In this document: positions 43,745-53,807 of the stretch, piece by piece
Numbering within the stretch: the stretch's first letter is position 1
Layout: every line of letters starts with the position of its first letter
Notes under the pieces: generated by a model
Seen by the model: the letters and a program-made list of their open reading frames with translations, nothing else
What the model was told of the DNA's origin: nothing
The model's database searches: none
Assembly (NCBI GenBank): GCA_022641835.1
Contig: CP048715.1
Coordinates: 3,064,647-3,128,646, forward strand
DNA: 64,000 nucleotides
Source of the DNA: Petasospora fabianii
Lineage: Eukaryota > Ascomycota > Saccharomycetes > Phaffomycetales > Wickerhamomycetaceae
Direction of reading: 5' to 3'
Position numbers and translations under genes: made by a program

Positions 43745-46532
43745 ATGAGATTACGAGGAACCGCTTCAGTTGTGCTCATCGGTGCACTCTTGAACCATAT
43801 CGGTGTTGCCGCCCGAGCCAAAGTTGAAGACACAGCTTTGGAGACTAGAAACTTTGAGAAAACACCATTATACGTAAACCCGAACCCAGATAATGGTGAC
43901 AGCAAGAACACAGATAGTGATGTCGATGATGTGAACTTCTACAGCCCAAACTACTATCCATCTCGTTTGTGAACACCATGAATACGCCGTTTTCCGTCTT
44001 TATACTGGCGGCCAACTAACACGATCTCCAGCTGCAGGAGGCCGTCTCCAAAAAGTCTGGCAGGCGGCATATGCAAAGGCAAGAGATGTTGTGAGTGAGA
44101 TGACAATTTTGGAGAAGGTGAACTTAACCACTGGTACAGGCTGGGGATCTGGTCCCTGCATCGGCAACACTGGAAGTGTTCCAAGACTTAGCATTCCATC
44201 TTTATGCTTGCAAGATGGGCCCAATGGTGTGAGATTCACGGATTTTATCACAAGTTTTCCCTCTGGTTTGGCTGCGGGTTCTTCCTTCAATCGTGACTTG
44301 ATTTTCAACAGAGGTAAAGCGATCGGTCGGGAAGCCAAGGTCAAAAGTGTTGACGTTCTTTTGGGTCCGACCATAGGGCCCATTGGCTATAAAGCACAGG
44401 GTGGCAGAAACTGGGAGAGCTTCGGCTCTGATCCATACCTTCAAGGTGTCGCTGGTGCTCTTACTGTGCAGGGTGTTCAAGAAGAAGGTGTTGTAGCTTG
44501 TGCACGCCACTTCATTGGAAATGAACAGGAAAGATTTCGTCAGGAGAACGAATGGACAGGTGGTGACTGGGACCGTCTTTCGGCTTCCATAAATTCACTC
44601 ATCAAGGACCGCGTAATGCATGAGGTATACTTGTGGCCCTGGGCTGATGTCGTTCATGCTGGTGTTGGAGGCGTGATGTGTTCTTATAATCGTGTCAACG
44701 GAACGTATGCATGTGAGAACTCATATCTTTTAAACTATCTTTTGAAGGAGGAACTTGGCTTCCAAGGGTTCGTTGTCAGCGATTGGGGAGCACAACATAC
44801 AGGAGTCGATTCTGCTCTTGCTGGATTGGATATGACCATGCCAGGTGAAATCTTTGGTGACTGGTGTAGTGGTAAATCCTACTGGGGTCCTCTCTTGTCC
44901 CGAGCTGTTTACAACGACACTATTCCCCAAGCAAGACTCAACGATATGGTCAGTAGGATCTTGGCCCCCTTCTTCTACGTTGGCGCGGGCCTTCCAAACT
45001 CAGATCATGAAGAAGATATCCCAAACTTTAGTTCCTGGACATTCCACACATATGACCAAGAGTTTCCATTCCAGAGTTTTAGCCCCATCAAGCAGACCAA
45101 CTATCACATTGACTCCAGAGATGATTTCACTGAATGGACTGCTTTGGAGGTTGCTAGAGAAGCGATAGTATTGTTGAAGAACGACGGTCACAACCTTCCA
45201 ATATCGGAGACAGACGGTGTTCGTCGTTTGTTGATTGCCGGTCTCGCCGCGGGGCCTGATCCACAAGGATTTAACACCAAGGATCAGAAGTCAGCAGATG
45301 GTGCACTCTTCACTGGTTGGGGGTCTGCAAGTGTCAATGCGCCGTTTGACATCACACCATTTGAATCTATTGCACAATATGCGAGGGAGAGGAACATGGT
45401 TTACGATTACACCAGCGATCAATACGACTTCGACCATGTCGATGATGTGGCTGAATATGCAGATATGTCAATTGTCTTTGCAATGGCTGATTCTGGAGAG
45501 GGATATATAGAGGTTGACGGGAACTATGGTGATCGCAAGAATGTATCTCTTTGGCAAAACTCGGAGGAATTAATCACTCATATTGCCAATAGATGTCGCA
45601 AAACTGTGGTAGTTATCACATCAACTGGCCCAGTTGACCTTGAGCCATTCATCGACCACGAAAATGTCATTGCGGTATTGTACTCTGCTCCACTTGGTCA
45701 GTACTTTGGAAGAGCTATTGCGGAGGTTCTCTTTGGGGAGGTCAACCCAAGTGGGAGGTTACCATTCACTATTGCAAGAAAAGAAGATCAATACGTCGGT
45801 ATCGTTGACAAGATTCCAATTAAGGGAAAACCAGAAGACGATCTCAATAGACTCTTGGATTACCGCTACTTTGACGAAAACGGAATCAGACCCCGTTATG
45901 AATTTGGTTATGGTCTCTCTTACTCGAAGTTCTCCCTTTCAAATTTGTCTATTAAGGAGATCTTGCCGCCAACTACCGACTTGCCATTACCGCCGCCCTA
46001 CTTGGATGAGTACGTTTTCTCTGAAGAGAAATTGAGGGACGTTGATGATGCACTCTTCCCTTTCAGTGAGTTCTCTCCAGTTCCGGGCTTCATTTATCCA
46101 TACCTTTACAACGAAAAGATATACAGTGTGAACGAGTACGAGTACCCTGAGGGCTACACCGAAGAAGAAGACTACCAGGAGCCGTTGGCAGGCGGAGGCT
46201 TGGGCGGTAACGATGCCTTGTGGAACGTCTTGTATTCGGTCAAGGTCGACATTACAAACATTGGAGATGTCGAAGGTGCTTTTGTTGCTGAATTATACAT
46301 CTCTTATCCAAATTCCGGCGGTCTAAAAACTCCAAGACAGTTGAGAGGCTTTGACAAGGTGTATGTTAAGCCAGGAAACATCGTTCAGGTTGAATTCGAA
46401 ATCTTGCGCAGAGACATCAGCATATGGGATACCGAGGAGCAAAGCTGGATAATTACACCGGGAACTTTCAAGATTTTTGTGGGGTCAAGTAGCAGAAGGT
46501 TGGAATTGGCGGGTGAAGTTGAGATCCTCTAA
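43745..46532 (+). CDS. Secreted GH3 beta-glucosidase (two exons)
   Basis: Exon 1 (43745-43964) encodes a signal peptide (about residues 1-24, RLRGTASVVLIGALL core) and the start of the mature protein. Exon 2 is 44032-46532; joined they give 906 residues. The junction restores YYPSP-AGGRLQKVWQAAYAKARDVVSEMT, the entry of the GH3 catalytic domain. The catalytic aspartate lies in GFVVSDWGAQH, and the KVNLTTGTGW, CLQDGPNGVR, ARHFIGNEQE and GRLPFT motifs are present. A FN3-like C-terminal domain follows an acidic, Tyr/Pro-rich linker. It should hydrolyse cellobiose and aryl or alkyl beta-glucosides outside the cell. Without splicing, exon 1 stops after 75 codons. The donor GTTTGT is unusual. Confidence 0.9.
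43965..44031 (+). other. Beta-glucosidase intron (67 nt) with GTTTGT donor
   Basis: The donor is GTTTGT instead of GTATGT. The branch site CAACTAAC and acceptor CCAG are standard, with 11 nt between CTAAC and the end. Phase, family alignment and the in-frame TGA right after the donor support it. Confidence 0.8.
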
Positions 46533-46872
46533 GTGTTGTCGCGTACATGCAACCAAGAGAGCCTGCTAGCGTTTACTTTAGTTGATATTTATGAACAACT
46601 ACGTGCAATGTACATCAGCTAATGCTGGTATATAGACGCATACATCGCTCTAGATTTAAGTATCAGCGTATGGCCCAAGGTTGAAGTAGCTTTCTGATCA
46701 GCAGCTTTGTTTCCTGACCCTAGCCCAAGGAAACAGCGCTCTCACGCAAGTACGAGAGTGTGAGTTTTTTTTTGGGGCCCTGCCCATCACCAAAATTTTG
46801 GTCGCATCGACTCCAGTGCAGCTAGGTCAACTTCGTAGCAGTGTAGCCAATAGCTCATCAGCTACACTGCTA
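46533..46872. other. Intergenic region between beta-glucosidase and RPC82
   Basis: About 340 bases, including a T8 tract near 46764. It holds the 3' UTR of one gene and the promoter of the next; no other feature is seen. Confidence 0.5.
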
Positions 46873-48648
46873 ATGGTCTTACCTGCATCCTCAAAGACAC
46901 AGAACTCTGAACTGTTCCTATACAGTGGGATCATTGAATCTCATTTGGGAAAGAGAGCTTCTGCTGTAGCCCTGGCCCTCTACAACTATGGCCGTCTCAA
47001 CATCAAGGAGCTCGCAAAAAGGTCAGGTTTGCCTGTCGTACTTGTCAAGAAAGCACTAGTGAGTCTCATTCAACTGAAATGTGTCTCTGTGTGGCAAGAT
47101 TCGTCATACAAAGGAACTACAACATACTACTCTTTCAGAGATGAAGGTGTTCTCTTGATGCTATACTCGGGGGAAATTATCGCCCACATTGAAGATATAT
47201 TCAACGATGATTACTTCACACAGATCGTTCAGAACTTCTTAAGCCTGGGGGGTCTAAGCACATCCGAATATCTATCATCGTTTGGCACTCAGGATGCGCA
47301 AACAAGAGCCAATATCGAAGAGCGGTTTACCACGCTAGTACAACAGCAGTACCTCATTCCGGTCAAGGATACACATTTCCAACCAACCAAGGACATTTGG
47401 AAGAAGACATACCACAACGCACTTTCGAAGGTCCCAAAAGCTCCCATGACCTCAGAACTGAGAAGAACAGCTGAGGCTAAAGCAATTGCCAAAGTCGACT
47501 TCCTCAACCTTCTAAGCAACGAACCAGAAGGGCTGTACCTGAAGGACAAAGCCACACTCACCAAAAGGGTCAACCCGGCCATTCCACTCGCATTCAACCT
47601 TCAGAGATTTCTCAAGGCAAGAAGAACACTACAATTGGTACAACTCTGTTCGCACCGAGTGGGAAAGTTAACCTCGGTCATCTACAAACAAGCACTAATG
47701 CTCAATGAAACCAACGCCCCTGACGTCAGCGATCCGCTCCTGCAAATAGGGTTGACCAATGAGGAGGTACTTTACAGAAAAGATTACGAACCAAAGACTG
47801 GTCAGATTTTTGCTGCCAAAGATCTGGTTGGTAAGCTGCCGAAGGACTTGAACCTGAAGGGCAGTATCCTCTCTGGCCCAGCCAAGAGAAAGGCCGACGT
47901 TGATGACTCCTCGAGAAAGCGTGTCAAGCTCAACGGTGGATCTTATGGCGTTCCAGACCTTAACAATGACGATGATGACGATGCTGACGATGCTGATGAT
48001 GATTTTGAGCTTGTCGGTTCCGGGAACTCTTTAGCCATCGTGGAGCAACATTTGAAGCTTCTGACGAAGTCTGGAATCCCATTCATCAAGAAAGCAAGCG
48101 GTGGAAGCTATTACATTCCATATCCCGACCTCATGGGCTACATAAAAAAGACTGTACTCGAGTCTGTGGTCACTGCTACGCTTGGTGCTCCGTCCGCCAG
48201 AGTCCTCAGATGTGTCCGTGACAACAGGTTAGTCTCAGAGAAGCTGATCAACTCTGTTGCTCTGTTGAGAGAAAAGGACGCTCGCTCGCTTACTTCTGTG
48301 CTTGTGAAGCATAACCTTCTGCACATTCAGGAAGTTCCAAAGTCTGCAGATAGAGCTGCTTCGAAGTCTGTGTTCTTGTACAGAGTCAACGATAAGCACT
48401 GCTTTGACACCATGAAGAACAACATGTGTTGGAATATGGGTCGCCTTCTCGAGAGAGGGTTAGTATTGAAGCTTGAGAATAGTGCACTGGTTTCTAAAAT
48501 CAACAGAGAGGATGTTAAGGGTAAGGAGTTGGAGTATTTGCTACCTAGTGAGCTGACACAGTTGAAGAAGATGAAGGATGAGGAGCTGACCTTGGCTGTC
48601 AAGATGCACAGGCTGATGTCACTCTGGGAGATTTTCAAGCTCTTCTGA
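46873..48648 (+). CDS. RPC82: RNA polymerase III subunit C82
   Basis: A 591-residue subunit of the Rpc82-Rpc34-Rpc31 trimer, which is needed for Pol III initiation and open complex formation. Winged-helix repeats are present: the first around LFLYSGIIESHLGKRASAV and GRLNIKELAKRSGLP, later ones around ILSGPAKRK and EKLINSVALLREKDARS. A C-terminal coiled coil ends near LTLAVKMHRLMSLWE. An acidic insertion (NDDDDDADDADDDF) lies near the middle. The open frame begins at a TTG (46798); the first ATG at 46873 aligns with the family start. It is the first gene of the block conserved with YPR190C-YPR183W. Confidence 0.94.
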   Translation: MVLPASSKTQNSELFLYSGIIESHLGKRASAVALALYNYGRLNIKELAKRSGLPVVLVKKALVSLIQLKCVSVWQDSSYKGTTTYYSFRDEGVLLMLYSGEIIAHIEDIFNDDYFTQIVQNFLSLGGLSTSEYLSSFGTQDAQTRANIEERFTTLVQQQYLIPVKDTHFQPTKDIWKKTYHNALSKVPKAPMTSELRRTAEAKAIAKVDFLNLLSNEPEGLYLKDKATLTKRVNPAIPLAFNLQRFLKARRTLQLVQLCSHRVGKLTSVIYKQALMLNETNAPDVSDPLLQIGLTNEEVLYRKDYEPKTGQIFAAKDLVGKLPKDLNLKGSILSGPAKRKADVDDSSRKRVKLNGGSYGVPDLNNDDDDDADDADDDFELVGSGNSLAIVEQHLKLLTKSGIPFIKKASGGSYYIPYPDLMGYIKKTVLESVVTATLGAPSARVLRCVRDNRLVSEKLINSVALLREKDARSLTSVLVKHNLLHIQEVPKSADRAASKSVFLYRVNDKHCFDTMKNNMCWNMGRLLERGLVLKLENSALVSKINREDVKGKELEYLLPSELTQLKKMKDEELTLAVKMHRLMSLWEIFKLF

Positions 48649-48881
48649 GACTAGATCACTACTATACACAAGATCTAATCGTACTCACGTTGTAGGAGTC
48701 TGATTCCTGGTCCTTCCACTAGTCGTAGTCGAGATCGTGCTAGTAAAAAGATCTTCTGTATGCGCGCGCTCTTCCAGATCGGGCGAAACATAAACAAGAA
48801 AATGTATATGTCAAAACAGTACCCACTTCCTCCCATCAACCATCTCACTCACTAAGTACTCCTCCAGAACGAGATATAACC

Positions 48882-49412
48882 ATGGCAAAGAAGGGCAAGT
48901 CAAAGGGTAGTTCTGGTACACTCACTGAAAGTACCGAAACGGTAAATCAGAGCCCACAAGCAGATGCGGTTGGGGCCAACTTTTCACAGCTTCCTTCAGA
49001 ACAGATTGAAAGACTTCGAGACGCCTTTCAACTGATTGACCAAGATAACGACGGGTTCGTGTCAGAAAAAGATATCAAGGCAACCTACAAATCTATCTCA
49101 AAGGATATCAAGGATGATGAAGTGAAGGCCATGCTTAACGGTAAGACCGATGATGGAAAGCTGACATTTCCTGCATACCTCTCCCTCATGTCCAAAGAAA
49201 TCGCACAACTTCCTAACAAAAGTGAAATTCAAAAAGCTCTTCGAGTTTTCTCAAGTGATATGGAAATCAATTTGAAAGATTTGAGAGAAAGTTTGGCGGC
49301 AGTCGGTATGAAAAAAGAAGAATTAGGACCTGTCTTGTCTGCTTTCAAGACTGAGCGTATGGATGGTGAGGTCATGTTTATGGGTGGGAACTTCATGAGT
49401 TATGTTTCCTAA
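48882..49412 (+). CDS. MLC2: Myosin II regulatory light chain
   Basis: A 176-residue EF-hand protein. A basic and Ser/Thr/Gln-rich N-terminus of about 36 residues leads to EF-hand 1 (DQDNDGFVSEKD, residues 53-64), which retains a full calcium loop. The later EF-hands are degenerate, as in regulatory light chains. Yeast Mlc2 (163 residues) binds the Myo1 heavy chain at the bud neck and helps ring disassembly in cytokinesis. The position next to RPC82 and RPO26 matches S. cerevisiae YPR188C and supports the orthology over calmodulin or Mlc1. Confidence 0.9.
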   Translation: MAKKGKSKGSSGTLTESTETVNQSPQADAVGANFSQLPSEQIERLRDAFQLIDQDNDGFVSEKDIKATYKSISKDIKDDEVKAMLNGKTDDGKLTFPAYLSLMSKEIAQLPNKSEIQKALRVFSSDMEINLKDLRESLAAVGMKKEELGPVLSAFKTERMDGEVMFMGGNFMSYVS

Positions 49413-49645
49413 TGAATTCGGTTTGGTCTTTGGTTCTTGTCTAGTGATACCGAAATCGTAGATTACGATGTAGCTAGCGTCATTCAGGTTCGTAACATTC
49501 TGTTTGCGGTACCCATTGTAGCTAGCATTTTGCTCGTTTGCTTCAGCAAGAGTCTAGTATCGCCCACACATATCTTCTACTCTATATTTCAAGAAAACAA
49601 ATCACAAGCTTTTATACATAGTGTTACACTGTCTCATTCTGCACA

Positions 49646-50170
49646 TTAAACGTCGATGTCGACAATCAATTCATCACAACCCCAGTCCTCATAGGAGCCA
49701 TCTGGGAGATATCTTCTGATAACGAGAGGGATCTTTTTCTGTGAAAGTTCCTTCATGGCAATCTGAAGTGGATCTGTTTCGCCTTCGAGGTCGACGAGTA
49801 CTGGTGCATTCATGGAGATCTGGAGTGCACGGGTTCCTAATATTCTAGCTCTCTCGTACTTGGTCATGTAAGGCGTTGTTGTTCTCTGGTCTGAAGGGAT
49901 AGCGAGCTCCTTGTTTGTCTTTCTTCTCTGTTGTTCGTGTGAAAATTCATCTGGACCGTTACCACCATTGACGATCACTCTTCCATCTTCCGTTGTCTCC
50001 TGGACAGGCTCTTGTGGTTCCTCGAAGTCTGACTGATACTCTTGGTCGAAATCCTCGAAGTTTTCGTTTCCATCGTTGAAGCTGTGAGGGGTGTTAGTCT
50101 CCTGTCATGCGCGTGCCGTAATGAGTCCTTGTATCAAAAGAACTTACGCATCATCACCGTAGTCAGACAT
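49646..50170 (-). CDS. RPO26: Shared RNA polymerase I/II/III subunit ABC23 (Rpb6), two exons
   Basis: Exon 1 (50148-50170, seven codons plus two bases) and exon 2 (49646-50081) give 152 residues, against 155 in yeast. The join makes [19 protein letters not shown], matching the yeast N-terminus. The body carries the invariant Rpb6 sequence [19 protein letters not shown] and [16 protein letters not shown]. The subunit is common to all three nuclear polymerases and helps clamp and assemble the core. The 66-nt intron has donor GTAAGT, branch site GACTAAC and acceptor ACAG. S. cerevisiae RPO26 also has an intron close to its start. It is divergent from PZF1 with 253 bases between the ATGs. Confidence 0.96.
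50082..50147 (-). other. RPO26 intron (66 nt)
   Basis: GTAAGT at 50147, CTAAC 11 nt before the acceptor, acceptor ACAG ending at 50082. The restored protein junction AFNDGNENF is a direct family match. Confidence 0.95.
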
Positions 50171-50423
50171 ATTTTGAAGCTGATCACTCAAAGGGCGATA
50201 AGTTATATCGTTGTAAAGCCATTTGATATGCCTTCTTCAAGACGTCAAATTTTTTAGCCGTTGTTTCGCGAACTCCGCGAATGCGTGTTTTTTCCATAAG
50301 ACACTAGAAGGCACTTATCAATGAACTTTAACATCTAGCTCTTGTTAATCTTTGTTAAGCTTCAGAACGAAACAGCTGTTCCTTAACAGTAATTTGTCAG
50401 GCACACACAGGCACACACAACCG

Positions 50424-51614
50424 ATGGATCTTAAGGTTTCTTCGACTGGGTCTATGACGCCTCCTACAGACCCTGGTGTTCGGGGGAGATCCACGAACCA
50501 GCCATCGACCCCAATCACATCTCCATTCAATTCACGTTCTTCTTCCAAGAACTCATCACGACCAAAGACATATATGTGTGATTACGAAGGATGTGACAAG
50601 ATCTATTCTCGTCCATCTCTTCTCACGCAGCATCAACGCTCCCACACAGATTCGAGACCGTTCTCATGCGATCAATGTGATAGCTCTTTCTTCCGCGAGA
50701 GTCATCTGAAGAGACATCAACTTTCACACGCTCAGGAGAGGCCATTCAAGTGCTCTATTTGTGGTAAAGGTGTTAACACCAAACAGCATCTGAAGAGACA
50801 TGAAATCACACATACCAAGTCTTTCAAGTGTGATCATGAGGACTGCAACGAGTCCTTCTACAAACATCAGCAGCTACGGCACCACGTCCAGTCCGTTCAT
50901 CTCAAGACTTTGACATGTAAAGAGTGTGGCAAGACTTTCCCAAGACCATACAGGCTAGCTAATCACATCACCAAACATCATGGTGCTGAGCCTGCTTATC
51001 ATTGTGATTTTCCAGGCTGTTATGGCTCGTTCAAGACGTGGTCCGCTCTGCAGCTGCATATGAAAACAGATCATCCAAAGCTGACATGCTCTGTATGTGG
51101 GAAAGGTTGTGTAGGTCAGGAAGGTTTGAGAATGCATATGCTCGTTCATGATGATGAGCGCAGCGCTAAGATCTGGAAGTGTACGGAATGTCCAGAGGAC
51201 TTTGCTAAGAAGGATGAGCTGGTTAATCACTGCCAGGCAACACATAAGTTCATCCCACACAACTTGCAGACGCAGGATAAGCAACCACAACCTCCGGTCA
51301 AGTCTCAAGAACAGAACGCCACAGCAGTAAGATCGGACACCGTTGAGCGTGTTTTGGCAAAGGGTCAGTCGTCAGTAGAGTTGCTGTTGAAGTCCGTGGC
51401 ATCGCCTTTGAAGACAATACCTTGTACTTTCAAAAACTGTTCAAGGACGTTCAGAAGAGATTATGATCTTCAACGACATCTGGCATGGCATGAAAAACAA
51501 CGTGAGATATTCGCAGCGAAAGGTTTACTAATGGTCTCTGGAACATCTACGGATAACGAAACAGAAGAGGAAATGGCTGATGACTTAGTTGGTGTGATTT
51601 CGGGTACGGGTTAA
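50424..51614 (+). CDS. PZF1: Transcription factor IIIA (5S rRNA gene activator)
   Basis: A 396-residue protein with nine C2H2 zinc fingers. Eight lie in a continuous block starting at CDYEGCDKIYSRPSLLTQH. The ninth (CTFKNCSRTFRRDYDLQRH) follows a long spacer after finger 8. This eight-plus-one layout with an interrupting spacer is specific to yeast TFIIIA. The protein binds the internal control region of 5S rRNA genes and recruits TFIIIC and TFIIIB. The frame upstream to 50352 begins with TTG; the ATG at 50424 is used. It shares a divergent promoter with RPO26, so two Pol III-related genes sit head to head. Confidence 0.95.
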   Translation: MDLKVSSTGSMTPPTDPGVRGRSTNQPSTPITSPFNSRSSSKNSSRPKTYMCDYEGCDKIYSRPSLLTQHQRSHTDSRPFSCDQCDSSFFRESHLKRHQLSHAQERPFKCSICGKGVNTKQHLKRHEITHTKSFKCDHEDCNESFYKHQQLRHHVQSVHLKTLTCKECGKTFPRPYRLANHITKHHGAEPAYHCDFPGCYGSFKTWSALQLHMKTDHPKLTCSVCGKGCVGQEGLRMHMLVHDDERSAKIWKCTECPEDFAKKDELVNHCQATHKFIPHNLQTQDKQPQPPVKSQEQNATAVRSDTVERVLAKGQSSVELLLKSVASPLKTIPCTFKNCSRTFRRDYDLQRHLAWHEKQREIFAAKGLLMVSGTSTDNETEEEMADDLVGVISGTG

Positions 51615-51677
51615 TAGGTGAACAATTTTTGTGGGATTCATAGTATTGGTCGAGGTTAATAACATTAATAGTATTGG

Positions 51678-53381
51678 TTATCTGGGAACATTCATATCAC
51701 TCATTGTAAACAATAAGTCGTCCTCCTCATCGTGATAATCAGAAGCCGGAGCAGCAACTGCAACTGCAGATTCTGAGGCCGAGTGTATGTTGCGATACAT
51801 CTTAGCATGGGTGTTGGTTGAAGCAATAGTTGGATTCGATGGCCCGATGTTGCGTTTCAAGACAGATGCTGGAGATGCGGAGCCAAATCTTGAGGCAAAG
51901 CCATTACTATCTGCCAAATGCGGTAGAAACTCCGAGCTATTACCACTCGTACTTCCCGTTTCGTACATTTTGGAAGGATTTAGTGGTGATAACTTGTAAG
52001 ATCCAAATGCACTTGGTGGCGACTTGGAGTAATTACGTGAATGAGAACCAATAGCAACTGGTGGTGGAGAGGCTGATGAAAAGCGAACACTTTTGGATAA
52101 ACTCTCACCCAAGAGTTCATTCTTGCCTTTCATCAATTGAAACTTTGTCAGTGAATCCTGGACATTTGGGGAGTAACTGAGCTGAAGTTCAACCCTATTG
52201 TCCAGCATCTTGACAAATTCATTCAAGTCCTCGTCTGATGAAACTGTGGTACGAGGTTCAAATGATGTTGGTGTGCTGGTAGACGAACGTCTCAAACTCG
52301 AGCGTCTAACAACTTTACCGAAGGATGATGAGTACTTGGGCGTACTTCCACTTGAGCTTAGGTCATTAACGGGATTGTGCGTAGAGCTCATGGATGATGA
52401 CACAGATTTGGGTACAGATATTGGATTGACTGCGATGGGTGCTGCAGCACCAGTGGATCCTGAGCGTTGAAACTTCAGTGTGGTGGTGATGGATGAGCTT
52501 GAGTCATTCTTAGCCAAAGGTGATGTTCCAGGTGGAGGTCCTGCCACTGTGTTCGGTGCCATTGTATTTCCGGACTTGAATGCTTTTCTTAAGGATGATG
52601 ATGGCGGGCCAGATGATGAAGATGCGGTTCGTGTCTTGTCAATGTGGAGAAAATGATTGGAGAGTGTCTCCTCGCTGTCGTTGAGCTCAAAGTTAATTTG
52701 TTTGCGATAGGAAACTGAGACACGGAGCGAGCCAGCACTTGTAATCACGGGCGTAACTTTCTTCTGTACAAGGTGGTCTGACGAGCTGATAATAATGTTC
52801 TTGCTTAACCCAATACGTCCTTTGGAAACGATGGGACGACTTCCATCAAGAACACGAGTTCGGATGGCAAGTGGGGACTTCGTCAACTTCACCCGGGAGA
52901 GCCTCTTCATCAACTTGTATGATGGGAGTAGTCTCGATAATGTATAGATGTATCTGATGGTCACAATCAGCTTCTTGTAGAGTGAGGGGAGCTCATTATT
53001 GTCATCGGATGCCTCGCTCTTGTCAAGCTCGATCAACCAGCGCTCCAAAACAATTTCAGTCTTCTTAGTATTGACAGTCCACGATGTACCGTCTTCATCT
53101 TTAAGCACAAGCGATTGTTTCGTGTTCAACTCTCTCAGATCGAGGTAAGTCTCGACGACTAAGGGGAGCAGCTGTTGTGGCGACGACTTCCACTGCTTCA
53201 ACTCCTCTCGAGGGGAGTCCTGTGTCTCCAAATTGAACCATTTGTTCGTCTTCGTCGACGATGCACCAAGAGGACCTGGTATTTCACTGTCATTCCGCGA
53301 CTGGTGTATCACGTTAGCCGTCTTGAGGAAGAAATTTTGCATGACTTGACCAAACTTGTCCTTCTTGTGATATCCTGACAT
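51678..53381 (-). CDS. ATG13: Autophagy regulator Atg13 (HORMA domain)
   Basis: A 567-residue protein. The N-terminal HORMA domain spans about residues 12-245 (FLKTANVIHQSR, WFNLET, TYLDLREL, RWLIELD, IVTIRYIYTLSRLLPSYKLMKRL, GRIGLSKNIIISSS). A long Ser-rich disordered region follows, carrying the Atg1- and Atg17-binding segments in the family. Atg13 is dephosphorylated when TORC1 is inactive and assembles the Atg1 kinase complex. It is shorter than S. cerevisiae Atg13 (738), the loss being in the disordered tail. It converges on PZF1 with 63 bases between stop codons, as in S. cerevisiae. Confidence 0.93.
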   Translation of the reverse strand: MSGYHKKDKFGQVMQNFFLKTANVIHQSRNDSEIPGPLGASSTKTNKWFNLETQDSPREELKQWKSSPQQLLPLVVETYLDLRELNTKQSLVLKDEDGTSWTVNTKKTEIVLERWLIELDKSEASDDNNELPSLYKKLIVTIRYIYTLSRLLPSYKLMKRLSRVKLTKSPLAIRTRVLDGSRPIVSKGRIGLSKNIIISSSDHLVQKKVTPVITSAGSLRVSVSYRKQINFELNDSEETLSNHFLHIDKTRTASSSSGPPSSSLRKAFKSGNTMAPNTVAGPPPGTSPLAKNDSSSSITTTLKFQRSGSTGAAAPIAVNPISVPKSVSSSMSSTHNPVNDLSSSGSTPKYSSSFGKVVRRSSLRRSSTSTPTSFEPRTTVSSDEDLNEFVKMLDNRVELQLSYSPNVQDSLTKFQLMKGKNELLGESLSKSVRFSSASPPPVAIGSHSRNYSKSPPSAFGSYKLSPLNPSKMYETGSTSGNSSEFLPHLADSNGFASRFGSASPASVLKRNIGPSNPTIASTNTHAKMYRNIHSASESAVAVAAPASDYHDEEDDLLFTMSDMNVPR

Positions 53382-53807
53382 GGCGACGCGTATACAATGA
53401 AAGGATGCGCTAAATTTGGAGATTGCCTGTGGCTGGTCGAGCGCAGTATAATGCTTACTCTGTGATTAACTTTTGTTTGCGTGTTTCCTGCTGTTTGTTA
53501 TCTTTTATTCTCCGAAGGGAAGTTCTTGTGGAGTGCTTATTATCATAGATGGCAACTGTCACAGCCTACCCCCCGCGCGGTGCTGTGATATCATCTGCGC
53601 GACTCATAAACCCAGACACCATTTTCTTATCCTTATCATTATCGCATCACACAATTCATCATCCCTTCTTGGCACTAGGTTAAAAGCACCAGGTCTCACA
53701 TAGTTCCATTGCGGTCCCGGCTTCCAACGAATCTACAGGTACTTCATAGCTGGGATAGTTTATTTATCACTCTAAATTATAAATATTCACTGAGGCCGAC
53801 AACCGAG
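53382..53807. other. ATG13 promoter / GDB1 3' flank
   Basis: About 425 bases between tandem minus-strand genes. No other gene is visible. Confidence 0.5.

Noticed and set aside
43745-43972. Stand-alone 75-codon secreted protein
   Set aside because: It is exon 1 of the beta-glucosidase. Its last matching residues (YYPS) continue into the GH3 domain once the 67-nt intron is removed.
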